Part shown: in pieces, positions 36,028 to 46,573 of the stretch
Layout: each line of letters opens with the position of its first letter
How positions within the stretch are numbered: the first letter of the stretch is position 1
Source of the DNA: Burkholderia sp. BCC0322
Lineage (GTDB): Bacteria > Pseudomonadota > Gammaproteobacteria > Burkholderiales > Burkholderiaceae
Reading direction: 5' to 3'
DNA length: 64,000 bases
NCBI RefSeq assembly: GCF_902833045.1
Contig: NZ_CADFDU010000002.1
Span: 434,001-498,000, forward strand
Notes under the pieces: generated by a model
Database searches by the model: none
The model's input: only the letters and a program-made list of their open reading frames with translations
What the model was told of the DNA's origin: nothing
Translations under genes and position numbers: made by a program

Positions 36028-36912
36028 TTGAGAATATTTCAGTTCGTGGTACGTCAACGCATAGAATCCTCCTCGCACGATTTCCCGCTGCCCGTTGATG
36101 GCGAACTCTCCGTTTCCATCGTCACCTACCATCCGGATGTAGCACTACTCAAGCAAACATTCTCGACCCTCGGTGCAGCTTTCGACTGCTTGCGGAGATC
36201 TCGCCCGACGCTGAGCATCGGCGTCTGGCTGGTCGACAATGGCGGCATGCCCGATTTGCGCGAGATCAGGGATGTACTTGACCGGATGGGCGTGGCTTTT
36301 GACCTGATTTCCGGCCACGGCAACGTCGGCTATGCTCGCGGCCACAATCTCGCGATCGATCAGGCGCGCAGTCGTTATCACCTCGTGCTGAATCCCGACA
36401 TCGACCTCGCGCCGGACGCGCTCGAGAATGCGCTTGATTTTTTCGATGCCCATCCGGAGGCCGGTCTGTTGACGCCTCGCATTGGCGACGAAACCGGCCA
36501 GATCCAGTATCTGTGCCGTCGCTATCCTGCGCTGCTGGATCTGTTCGCACGCGGCTTTCTGCCACCGGCTTTCCGGAAGCCCTTCGAGCGCCGGCTGGCT
36601 CGTTACGAGATGCGTGACGAGATCAACGACGCGGATATCGTCTGGGATCCACAGATCGTGAGCGGATGCTTCATGCTGTTCCGGACCGAGCCGCTCAAGC
36701 GTCTGAATGGCTTCGATCCACGCTATTTTCTGTACTTCGAAGACTACGATCTCAGTTTGCGGACCCGCGAACTCGCGCGGATCGCATATGTGCCTACGGT
36801 GCGTGTGCTTCATCACGGCGGTGGCGCCGCACGTAAGGGGTGGGCGCACATCCGCATGTTCGTGGCGTCGGCGTTCAAGTTCTACAACCGTTTCGGCTGG
36901 AAACTGTGGTGA
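36028..36912 (+). CDS. GT2-family glycosyltransferase (rhamnosyltransferase-like)
   Basis: A 294-residue GT-A enzyme. Visible are VSIVTYHPDVALLKQT at the nucleotide-binding start, WLVDNGG, HGNVGYARGHNLAI, the metal-binding LNPDIDL (DxD type) and, late, GFDPRYFLYFEDYDLSLR. This set resembles WbbL-type rhamnosyltransferases, in keeping with rmlBACD. No ATG fits: TTG 36028 or GTG 36046 must be the start, since the first in-frame ATG lies inside the domain. Its stop overlaps the next gene's GTG (GTGA). Confidence 0.85.
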   Translation: MRIFQFVVRQRIESSSHDFPLPVDGELSVSIVTYHPDVALLKQTFSTLGAAFDCLRRSRPTLSIGVWLVDNGGMPDLREIRDVLDRMGVAFDLISGHGNVGYARGHNLAIDQARSRYHLVLNPDIDLAPDALENALDFFDAHPEAGLLTPRIGDETGQIQYLCRRYPALLDLFARGFLPPAFRKPFERRLARYEMRDEINDADIVWDPQIVSGCFMLFRTEPLKRLNGFDPRYFLYFEDYDLSLRTRELARIAYVPTVRVLHHGGGAARKGWAHIRMFVASAFKFYNRFGWKLW

Positions 36913-37874
36913 CCCGCATCGTCGTGACAGGCGCGAACGGCTTCGTCGGCCGTGCGGTTTGCCGACAGGCGCTCGCGGCGGGACATACGGTCACGGCGCT
37001 GGTGCGCCGTCCCGGCGGGTGCATCGACGGCGTTCGCGAATGGGTGCATGACGCGCCGGACTTCACCGGGCTCGCACATGCGTGGCCGGCTGATCTGAAA
37101 GCCGATTGCGTGATCCACCTGGCCGCGCGCGTCCACGTGATGCGCGACGAATCGCCCGATCCGGATGCCGCGTTCGGCACGACCAACGTTGCGGGTACGC
37201 TGCGCGTTGCCGAAGCCGCGCATGCGCATGGCGCGCGCCGCTTCGTGTTTGCCAGCAGCATCAAGGCTATCGGCGAGGGCGATCGCGGCGTGCCGCTCGC
37301 GGAGGACGTCACACCCGCGCCTCAGGACCCATACGGGCGTTCGAAACTGCGTGCGGAACAGGCACTCGCGCAATTCGGGCGGCAGGCGGGCATCGAGGTG
37401 GTCACCGTCCGTCCGCCGCTGGTCTACGGCCCCGGCGTGCGGGCCAACTTCCTTCGGATGATGGACGCCGTCGCACGAGGATTGCCGCTCCCGTTCGGCG
37501 CGATCGAGGCGCGCCGCAGCCTCGTCTATGTCGACAACCTGGCCGACGCGCTGCTGCGGTGCGCAACCGATCCACGGGCCGCGGGTGAGTGCTTTCATGT
37601 CGCCGACGACGACGCGCCGTCGGTGGCCGGGCTGCTGCGGCTGGTCGGCGACGCGCTCGGCAGGCCGGCAAGGCTGTTCCCGGTGCCGGTCGCGATGCTG
37701 CGCACGCTCGGCAGGCTGACCGGCCGCAGCGCCGCCGTCGACCGCCTGACGGGCAGCCTGCAGCTCGACGTAGGCCGCATCAAGCGCATGCTTGACTGGC
37801 GACCGCCCTATACGACGAGACAGGGCCTCGAAGCGACCGCCGCGTGGTATCGTTCGCGCGACATACAGAAATAG
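36909..37874 (+). CDS. NAD-dependent sugar epimerase/dehydratase (SDR, UDP-sugar 4-epimerase-like)
   Basis: A 321-residue extended SDR starting at GTG 36909 (VTRIVVTGANGFVGRAV), which overlaps the preceding stop. It has FASSIKAIGE, the catalytic YGRSKLRAEQ and RPPLVYGPGVRANFL. By neighbourhood (before a WbpL-like transferase and a WbpM-like dehydratase) it resembles the epimerases that supply a UDP-N-acetyl-6-deoxyhexosamine (for instance FucNAc or QuiNAc type) to the initiating transferase. The exact product cannot be told from sequence alone. Confidence 0.85.
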   Translation: MTRIVVTGANGFVGRAVCRQALAAGHTVTALVRRPGGCIDGVREWVHDAPDFTGLAHAWPADLKADCVIHLAARVHVMRDESPDPDAAFGTTNVAGTLRVAEAAHAHGARRFVFASSIKAIGEGDRGVPLAEDVTPAPQDPYGRSKLRAEQALAQFGRQAGIEVVTVRPPLVYGPGVRANFLRMMDAVARGLPLPFGAIEARRSLVYVDNLADALLRCATDPRAAGECFHVADDDAPSVAGLLRLVGDALGRPARLFPVPVAMLRTLGRLTGRSAAVDRLTGSLQLDVGRIKRMLDWRPPYTTRQGLEATAAWYRSRDIQK

Positions 37875-37879
37875 ACAAT

Positions 37880-38896
37880 ATGCATTCCGCGATTACCACG
37901 TGGCTCACGGCAGCCGGCGTAGCTCTGGCCGCCGCCTTGGCCTCGACCCTTATCCTGCGGACGCTGCTCGCGACGGGGCTGGCCTGGCGCCTCGCGACCG
38001 ATATTCCGAACGACCGTTCGCTGCATACGCTGCCGACGCCGCGCGTGGGCGGCTGGGGCATCGTGCCGGTGTGTGTGGCCGCGATTTTATGGCTCGCGCC
38101 GTCGATGTGGCTCGTCGCAGTGGCCGCTGCCGGCCTAGCCGCCCTGTCACAGCTCGACGATCGGCGCGGGCTGCCGGCGCGGGTCCGGTTCGCCGCGCAC
38201 CTTGCCGCGGTCGTTGCGTTGATCGTCGTCTATCCGGCCGTCGCGCCGTGGTGGATCCTCGCGGGCGTCGGTTTCGGAATGGTCTGGTTGACCAATCTCT
38301 ACAACTTCATGGATGGCGCGGACGGCCTTGCCGGCGGCATGGCGTTGTTCGGTTTCGGCGCGTATATGACCGCCGCGCTGGCGGGTGCACAGCCGGCGCC
38401 GGATCTCGCGGCGGGCGGTGCAGCGATCGCGGGCGCGGCGCTCGGCTTCCTGCTACTGAATTTCCATCCGGCCAAGTTGTTTCTCGGCGACGCGGGCTCG
38501 ATTCCGCTCGGATTCATGGCGGGCGCGCTCGGCTACTGGGGCTGGCGAGGCGGGGTCTGGCCGATCTGGTTTCCGGCGATGGTGTTCTCGCCCTTTATCG
38601 CCGATGCATCTGTAACACTTGCGAGACGTTTGTTACGTGGGGAAAAGTTCTGGCAGGCGCACCGGGAGCATTATTATCAGCGCATGGTGCGCTCTGGCAC
38701 CGGCCATCGGCGCACCGCCATCTACTGGTACCTCGTGATGCTCGCGGGCATAATTGTAGCCCTGTGGGCATTGGGCCGTCCCACACTGCAGCAGTGGGGG
38801 CTGTTTGTCGCCTGGTATGGCGTTCTTGCGTGCATCGGTTGCGTGATCGACGCGCGCTGGCGCCGTGTCGGCATGGCCACCGAAAACAAATCTTGA
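37880..38896 (+). CDS. wbpL: WbpL/WecA-family polyprenyl-phosphate sugar-1-P transferase
   Basis: A 338-residue integral membrane enzyme with about ten transmembrane helices, transferring a HexNAc-1-phosphate to undecaprenyl phosphate to start a glycan. Motifs: NDRSLHTLPTPRVGGWG, LTNLYNFMDGADGLAGG with the Asp pair, NFHPAKLFLGDAGS and the cytoplasmic HREHYYQRMV. The tail HREHYYQR resembles WbpL more than WecA. It starts five bases after the epimerase stop and is followed by the WbpM-like gene. A second family member lies at 40877. Confidence 0.87.
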   Translation: MHSAITTWLTAAGVALAAALASTLILRTLLATGLAWRLATDIPNDRSLHTLPTPRVGGWGIVPVCVAAILWLAPSMWLVAVAAAGLAALSQLDDRRGLPARVRFAAHLAAVVALIVVYPAVAPWWILAGVGFGMVWLTNLYNFMDGADGLAGGMALFGFGAYMTAALAGAQPAPDLAAGGAAIAGAALGFLLLNFHPAKLFLGDAGSIPLGFMAGALGYWGWRGGVWPIWFPAMVFSPFIADASVTLARRLLRGEKFWQAHREHYYQRMVRSGTGHRRTAIYWYLVMLAGIIVALWALGRPTLQQWGLFVAWYGVLACIGCVIDARWRRVGMATENKS

Positions 38897-38908
38897 GGTC
38901 TCCCGCCG

Positions 38909-40783
<1,875 letters not shown>

Positions 40784-40830
40784 CGCCGAGGTCGTTGCGG
40801 TCGCCACGCGGAGGCCAGCCGGTCCAAAAG

Positions 40831-40857
40831 AAAAGCGCCCCGAGGGGCGCTTTTTTC
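40831..40857. terminator. bidirectional intrinsic terminator
   Basis: AAAAGCGCCC-CGAG-GGGCGCTTTT with two more T. It lies between the convergent wbpM-like gene and the minus-strand WecA-like gene; the A and T runs on both sides let it act in both directions. Confidence 0.92.
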
Positions 40858-40876
40858 ATGTGCGGCTGCGGACGGT

Positions 40877-41983
40877 TCAGCGACTGTGCCGATGCTTCCT
40901 CACCACCATCCACCGTGGCGCCCTGAATCGCACGATGCTGAGGTACAGCCACACATAGGTCAGCGCGAACAGCACGACGAACACGAACAGATGCACCGTG
41001 TGCCGCCAGAACAGCGTCGCGGGTATCACCGCGACGAGGCACAGCAGCCACAGGTACGGCGACGTCAGCGAATTGCGGCGCGTCAGGTCGTGCGCGTGCT
41101 TCGTGCCGACGGCCCAGCGCATCAGCCGCTTGTATACGAGCATGTGCAGGTGCACGCCGTCCGGAATGCCGGGTGACATTCCGCGGATGAATTTCTTCCG
41201 GTAGATCGAGAAGCACGTCTCGAAGATCGGGTACATGAACAGCAGCACCGGGTACCACGCGGATACCTCGCGGTTGCGCATCACGAGCATGATCGCGAGC
41301 TCCGCGAGCATGAAGCCGATGAAATACGCGCCGCCGTCGCCGAGGAAGATCAGCCCGGCCGGGAAGTTCCACAGGAAGAAGCCGAGCACGGCGCCCATCA
41401 TGATGATCGACGCGGACATGACGACCGGGTCGCCGACCTGGAACGCGACATACGCAAGCGATGCGAACATCATGAAGCTGACCATCGACGCGAGTCCGTT
41501 GAACCCGTCGATGATATTGATCGCGTTCGCCAGCGCGGCCACCGCGAGCACCGTGATGAACGCGGAGATGGCCACGTAGCCGAGCAGGAAATCGAGCGGC
41601 GGCACGCTGATGCGCTTGACCGCGATCCCCATCAGCCAGAACGCCAGTGCGGCCGCACCCATCGTGCACAGCAGCCGCGCGCGCGGCGACACGCGCTTGG
41701 TCAGATCCTCGACGAGGCCGGACAGGAACGCCGGCAACCCGCAGGCGGCGATGCCGAGAATGCTGCCGGCGATCGTCGGATAGCGCCGGGACAGGATCAG
41801 CGCGGCAATGACGACGCCCGTGAGGATCCCGATGCCCCCGACCCGCGGCACGGGCCGCACGTGGAATTTCTGCACGCCGGCCAGATCGCTGTCGACCGAG
41901 AATCTCTCGTGAAGGTGCGAATAGCGCACGATGAACAGCGTGACGAGCAGGGAGACGATGAAGCCGGACGCGAAGCTGAGCAT
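40877..41983 (-). CDS. second WecA/MraY-family polyprenyl-phosphate glycosyl-1-P transferase
   Basis: A 368-residue membrane enzyme with about ten helices. Motifs are HVRPVPRVGGIGIL, ANAINIIDGFNGLASM, LIFLGDGGAYFIGF and the cytoplasmic GIPDGVHLHMLVYKRLMR (His-x-His). It differs clearly from the WbpL-like enzyme at 37880, so the locus encodes two initiating transferases, probably for different glycans or lipid carriers. It is the last gene of the minus-strand set wzx-GT2-GT4-galE and sits 27 bases from galE. Confidence 0.88.
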   Translation of the reverse strand: MLSFASGFIVSLLVTLFIVRYSHLHERFSVDSDLAGVQKFHVRPVPRVGGIGILTGVVIAALILSRRYPTIAGSILGIAACGLPAFLSGLVEDLTKRVSPRARLLCTMGAAALAFWLMGIAVKRISVPPLDFLLGYVAISAFITVLAVAALANAINIIDGFNGLASMVSFMMFASLAYVAFQVGDPVVMSASIIMMGAVLGFFLWNFPAGLIFLGDGGAYFIGFMLAELAIMLVMRNREVSAWYPVLLFMYPIFETCFSIYRKKFIRGMSPGIPDGVHLHMLVYKRLMRWAVGTKHAHDLTRRNSLTSPYLWLLCLVAVIPATLFWRHTVHLFVFVVLFALTYVWLYLSIVRFRAPRWMVVRKHRHSR

Positions 41984-42010
41984 GGGATCGCTCGAAAAAT
42001 GGACAGCGGA

Positions 42011-43033
42011 TTATACAAAACCGCGCGGGTTCCCCTCCTGCCATCGCCAGTGGTCGGCACACATTTCATCGATGCCGAGCGCGGCACGCCAGCCGATGAT
42101 GTCGGCCGCGGCCTGCGGGTTCGCGTAGCACTCGCCGATATCGCCCGGGCGGCGCGCGACGAGCTCGTACGGCACCGGGCGGCCCGACGCCTTCTCGAAC
42201 GCGCGCACGACTTCCAGCACGCTGTAGCCCTGGCCCGTGCCGAGGTTCACGACGAAGCTCGCGTCGCGCTTCGCGAGCGCGTCGAGCGCGGCGATGTGCC
42301 CCTTCGCGAGATCGACCACGTGGATGTAGTCGCGCACGCCGGTGCCGTCCGGCGTCGGGTAATCCGAACCGAACACGCGCAGCTTTTCCAGCTTGCCGAC
42401 CGCGACCTGCGCGACGTACGGCATCAGGTTGTTCGGGATGCCGGCCGGATCCTCGCCGATCAGCCCGCTCGAATGCGCGCCGACCGGGTTGAAGTAGCGC
42501 AGCGTGGCGATCCGCCACGACGGGTCGGAAACCTCGAGATCGCGCAGGATCTGCTCGGCGATCAGCTTCGACTGGCCGTACGGGTTCGTCGCGGACAGCG
42601 GGAACGACTCGTCGATCGGCGAGCGCTCGGGCACGCCGTACACGGTCGCGGACGAGCTGAACACGAACTGCTTGACGTTACGCTCGCGCATCACCTTGAG
42701 CACGGCAAGCAGGCCGCCGAGGTTGTTCTGGTAATACTCGAGCGGCTTCTCGACCGATTCGCCGACGGCCTTGAGCGCCGCGAAATGGATCGTGCCGGTG
42801 ATCGGGTGCGCGTCGAATACCTTCGCGAGCGCGGCTTCGTCGCACACGTCGACCTGGTGGAACGCGGGCGTCTTGCCCGTGATCCGCTCGATGCGGCGTA
42901 CGGATTCGGCCTTGCTGTTGACGAGGTTGTCGACGATCACGACGTCGTAGCCGTTGTCGAGCAGCTCGACGGTCGTGTGCGAGCCGATATAGCCGGCTCC
43001 GCCGGTGACGAGGATGGTGCCTTTAGCGGTCAT
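42011..43033 (-). CDS. galE: UDP-glucose 4-epimerase
   Basis: A 340-residue extended SDR of normal GalE length: TGGAGYIGSHTTVELL at the N-terminus, VFSSSATVYG, catalytic YGQSKLIAEQ, RYFNPVGAHSSGLIGEDP and YIHVVDLAKGH. It interconverts UDP-glucose and UDP-galactose, supplying galactose for surface glycans. ATG 43033 is clear. Fifteen bases separate it from the upstream GT4 gene, so they are in one transcript. Confidence 0.96.
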   Translation of the reverse strand: MTAKGTILVTGGAGYIGSHTTVELLDNGYDVVIVDNLVNSKAESVRRIERITGKTPAFHQVDVCDEAALAKVFDAHPITGTIHFAALKAVGESVEKPLEYYQNNLGGLLAVLKVMRERNVKQFVFSSSATVYGVPERSPIDESFPLSATNPYGQSKLIAEQILRDLEVSDPSWRIATLRYFNPVGAHSSGLIGEDPAGIPNNLMPYVAQVAVGKLEKLRVFGSDYPTPDGTGVRDYIHVVDLAKGHIAALDALAKRDASFVVNLGTGQGYSVLEVVRAFEKASGRPVPYELVARRPGDIGECYANPQAAADIIGWRAALGIDEMCADHWRWQEGNPRGFV

Positions 43034-43048
43034 TGCTGATGCGCTCCT

Positions 43049-44185
43049 TCAGAGGGGGATACCGGTTAACGAGTGGATGGTACGCCGGTAGCGTTCGACG
43101 ACCTGCTGTTCGTCGAATTCCACCGTGACCTTCTGCCGGCCGCGCGCGCCCATTGCGTCGCGGCCGGCCGTTCCGAGTTCGATCATGCGGAGCAACTGCT
43201 CCGCGAGGCTCGCGCTGTCGCGCACGCGGCACAGGAAGCCCGTTTCGCCGTCGGCGACGACGTCGCGGCAGCCCGGCACGTCGGTCGCGACGATCGGGCG
43301 GCCCATCGCAGACGCTTCCATCAGCGTGCGCGGCACGCCTTCTCGGTACGACGGCAGCACGACGCAGTCGGCCGCCGCGATATGCGGGCGCACGTCGTGC
43401 GCTTCGCCGAGATATTCGATCACGCCTTCGCCGACCCACGCATCGACGTCCGCGCGGCCGATCGCGCTTGGATTGTCGACACCGAGCGGCCCGAGCAGCT
43501 GGAAACGCGCGTTCGGGAAGCGTGCGCGCACGCTGCGCGCGGCCTCCACGTATTCGCGCACGCCCTTGTCCCACAGCAGCCGGCCGATCAGGATGAAGAC
43601 GGGCGCGTCGCCAGCGGGCAGCGGCACCGGCGCGAACTGGTCGAGATCGACGCCTTCGCCGTGCAGCAGCTGCGCGCGTTCGGGGTGCGCGAGCAACTGC
43701 TCGTCGGTGAAGGTCGCGAGATCGTCGCGGTTCAGGAACCACACTTCACGCGGGAAGCGGAACGCGAACCGGTACAGACGCTTCGCGACGCTTGCCGCGC
43801 GGCTCTTCTGGATGAAGACGTAGCCGAGCCCGGTCGTCACCGCGATCGACGGCACGCGCGCGAGCCACGCGGCGATCGAGCCGTAGATGTTCGGCTTGAT
43901 CGTGTAATGAAACACGAGATCGGGCTTCAGCGCGCGGTAGTGACGCAGCAGCGCGGCGAGCGTGCCGAGATCCTCGCGCGGGCTCGTGCCTTTCGATGCG
44001 ACCGCGAGCGCCACGTAGCGGCAGCCCATCTGCTGGAGCAAGGACACGGTGCGGTCGTGCGGCGCAATGACGATGACCTCGGCGCCGCGCGCGACGAGCG
44101 CACGGATCAGCCCGTGGCGATACGTGTAGATCGCCCAGGCCGTGTTGCAGACGAGCGCGATGCGCAGCGGGGAGGTGGCGGACAT
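43049..44185 (-). CDS. GT4-family glycosyltransferase
   Basis: A 378-residue GT-B enzyme. It has the N-terminal RIALVCNTAWAIYTYRHGLI, HYTIKPNIYGS, and in the donor half FILIGRLLWDKGVREYVEAA and VVLPSYREGVPRTLMEASAMGRPIVAT, a clear E(x7)E signature. This type often adds HexNAc or a 6-deoxy sugar in O-antigen assembly (WbpH/WbcM-like). It lies between a GT2 gene and galE on the minus strand. Specificity cannot be assigned. Confidence 0.9.
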   Translation of the reverse strand: MSATSPLRIALVCNTAWAIYTYRHGLIRALVARGAEVIVIAPHDRTVSLLQQMGCRYVALAVASKGTSPREDLGTLAALLRHYRALKPDLVFHYTIKPNIYGSIAAWLARVPSIAVTTGLGYVFIQKSRAASVAKRLYRFAFRFPREVWFLNRDDLATFTDEQLLAHPERAQLLHGEGVDLDQFAPVPLPAGDAPVFILIGRLLWDKGVREYVEAARSVRARFPNARFQLLGPLGVDNPSAIGRADVDAWVGEGVIEYLGEAHDVRPHIAAADCVVLPSYREGVPRTLMEASAMGRPIVATDVPGCRDVVADGETGFLCRVRDSASLAEQLLRMIELGTAGRDAMGARGRQKVTVEFDEQQVVERYRRTIHSLTGIPL

Positions 44186-44236
44186 GAAAAAAAGAATAAA
44201 TAAAGCGTCGTAAATGCCGGATACGCCGAATGGGCG

Positions 44237-45061
44237 TCACGCGGACGGCCGCGCGGCGAACAGCGTCTGCTTGATCCGCTGCAGCGTACGGTACGGCGTC
44301 ACGAAATGCAGCAGGTTCTTGGCGAGGCCGGCCCAGTCGTACGGGTTCAGCACGTTGAAGTGGCTCAGCAGCAGCGTGAGCGTCGACACCAGCTGGCGCC
44401 GGCGCTTGGTCGCACTGATCCCGCCCTCGTTCAGCTCGTAATAGAGGCCGAGTTCCGGCAGGTTCGCGCAATCGTAGCGTTGCATTAACCGTAAAAAAAG
44501 ATCGAGATCCTCGGCCGCGCGGTACTTTGCACGATAGTTGCCCACTTCGCGCACGGCGTCGATGCGCAACATCACAGAAGGATGCACGAGCGGCGAGCGC
44601 AGGAAGCGCGTGCGGCGCAACGTCTGCGGATCGGCAGGCGGCGTCAGCATGAAGCGCGGCTCGCCGGCGCGCGACACGACCTGCGTCCACATGCCGACAC
44701 AGGCCACGCGCGGGTGGGCGGCGAGATACGCGCGCTCCTTCGCGAGGCGCTGCGGCGCGGCGAGATCGCCCGCGTCGATGCGCGCCGCATAGCGGAAGCC
44801 GCGCGCGGCGAGCGCGTCGATGCCGGCCGCGAGCGCACGCTCGATGCCGCCGTTCACCGGCATGCGCAGCACGTCGATCGCGAGGCCGGGCAGGTCGGGC
44901 GCGACGATCGGCGGCGTGCTGCCGTCGTCGACGATCAGCACGTGCACGGGCGTGTCCTCGCGAAACGATGCGAGGGTTCGAACGACGTCGTCGTGCCCGT
45001 TGTAGGCCGGCATCAGCACGGCCACGTCGTCGAGCGGGGTCGGGCAATCAGGGGACGTCAT
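44237..45061 (-). CDS. GT2-family glycosyltransferase
   Basis: A 274-residue GT-A enzyme: VAVLMPAYNGHDDVVRTLASF, VLIVDDGSTPP, the ARIDAGDLAAP metal-binding segment (D-x-G-D) and HPSVMLRIDAVREVGNYR...AEDLDLFLRLM. The start MTSPDCPTPLDD at ATG 45061 overlaps the stop of the upstream flippase gene (ATGA). It should act in the cytoplasm on the lipid-linked intermediate. Confidence 0.88.
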   Translation of the reverse strand: MTSPDCPTPLDDVAVLMPAYNGHDDVVRTLASFREDTPVHVLIVDDGSTPPIVAPDLPGLAIDVLRMPVNGGIERALAAGIDALAARGFRYAARIDAGDLAAPQRLAKERAYLAAHPRVACVGMWTQVVSRAGEPRFMLTPPADPQTLRRTRFLRSPLVHPSVMLRIDAVREVGNYRAKYRAAEDLDLFLRLMQRYDCANLPELGLYYELNEGGISATKRRRQLVSTLTLLLSHFNVLNPYDWAGLAKNLLHFVTPYRTLQRIKQTLFAARPSA

Positions 45062-46314
45062 GGTCGCAGCTTGAAACGGATGTAATAAAAATTGACGGCG
45101 GCGGCGGCCAGATAGCCGGCCGCCAGCCCGACGAGCGCGCCGTACAGGCCGAGCCGCGGGATCGCGAACAGGTTGACGAGCGCGGCGATCGCGAGCGCGA
45201 GCAGCCATTTCGACAGCAATACGAATTTTGCTTGATATTTGAGAACGATAAGATTGCCTATCGCCTCGATGCCGGCGGGCACCGACAGCCAGACCGCCCA
45301 GCGGAAGATGTCGACCGACGCCTCGTAGCCGTGGCCGAACACCTTGCCGACGATCAGCGGGGCGGCGGCGTCGAGCACGAGCGCGCCGGCGGTCATCAGG
45401 CAGGCCGTCATCGCGATCAGCCGGACGATGTTGCGGCGCAGCCGCGCGACGTCCTGCACGCGGTAGACGAAGGCGGGCGCGATCGTCTGTGCGAGCATCA
45501 GCGCGAGCGTGATCCAGTTCTCGTTCAACTGCTGCGCGGCCGAGTAGCGGCCGAGATCGGCGAACGATACGTGACGCTCGAGCATCAGGCGGTCGAGCTT
45601 CAGGAACAGGTACATGCAGATGAGGCCGAGCCAGAACACCGTGCCGGCCGTCGCAAAGTGCCTGAACAGCGGTTTGTCGAACGTCCAGCCGAGCGCGCCG
45701 CCGTTACGATGCCGATAGTACAGCAGCAGCGCGAAGCCGATTGCGGCGGCCTCGAGCGCCCACAGCCACGCGAAGCGGGCGGGGCCCGCGGCCGCACGGA
45801 CCAGTAGCCAGACGAGCAGCGCCTTCACCAGCGCGGTGACCATGCTGGTGACGAGCTGCGGCTTGCTGTAGGTCATGCTCTGCAGCCACGCGTTGACGAC
45901 GCCGACGAAAGGCTCGCGGAACACCATCGTGACCGCGAGGCCCGCGAGCATCGCGCCGACCAGCGGATCGAAGGCGCCCGCGGCGATCGCGATCCAGGTC
46001 GCGACGAGCGCGGCGGCGGAGACGGCGATGCGCAGCGCGAATGCGCTGCCGAGCACCGCGCCGAGCTGGGCGGGCGGGCGCTGGACGATGGTCGGGACGA
46101 GGATTTCCGCGCCGCACACCCAGGTGAGCGGCGCCAGTACCAGGAGGAGCGTATTCGCATACTGCCATTTGCCGAACACATCTGGCCCGAAATAACGGGC
46201 CAGCAGGCCGCTGATCGCGATCGCGACGCCGATCTGTGTGAGCCGTTCGAGCCCCAACCAGACGAGATTCGCGACGGCCTTCGCGACATCCGGGTTGCCG
46301 AAGCGCTTCAGCAT
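45058..46314 (-). CDS. Wzx-like polysaccharide flippase (MOP/PST family)
   Basis: A 418-residue membrane protein with about twelve hydrophobic segments, starting in an amphipathic N-terminus (NPDVAKAVANLVWLGLERLTQIG). The pattern (LLARYFGPDVFGKWQYANTLL; YSAAQQLNENWITLALMLA; LGLYGALVGLAAGYLAAA) is that of PST-type flippases moving lipid-linked oligosaccharides to the periplasmic face. It is the first gene of the five-gene minus-strand operon. No Wzy-type polymerase accompanies it, so it may export a short, non-polymerised unit or work with a distant polymerase. Confidence 0.85.
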   Translation of the reverse strand: MLKRFGNPDVAKAVANLVWLGLERLTQIGVAIAISGLLARYFGPDVFGKWQYANTLLLVLAPLTWVCGAEILVPTIVQRPPAQLGAVLGSAFALRIAVSAAALVATWIAIAAGAFDPLVGAMLAGLAVTMVFREPFVGVVNAWLQSMTYSKPQLVTSMVTALVKALLVWLLVRAAAGPARFAWLWALEAAAIGFALLLYYRHRNGGALGWTFDKPLFRHFATAGTVFWLGLICMYLFLKLDRLMLERHVSFADLGRYSAAQQLNENWITLALMLAQTIAPAFVYRVQDVARLRRNIVRLIAMTACLMTAGALVLDAAAPLIVGKVFGHGYEASVDIFRWAVWLSVPAGIEAIGNLIVLKYQAKFVLLSKWLLALAIAALVNLFAIPRLGLYGALVGLAAGYLAAAAVNFYYIRFKLRP

Positions 46315-46573
46315 GCGCGGCAGCGGCGTGTGCGCAAGGCAGCCGGCAGGGCGCCCGGGGGCTGCAGGTTGGCGGCGGCGGGACGGCTAGGCATTAAAAT
46401 GGGCGGCATGCGCGTCATCGAAACCCGCGATTATAAGTGGGATCGGGGTCGCTCCCGCCGTTCCGCGCCAGCGGTTTCGTCCGTGGGCCAGCCTGTATCA
46501 TGCGCGGCACCGGCGAGCGGCGGCCAGGCCAGCCAGACAATTTTCCATGCACGCAACCGAGAGAAGAGAATCG

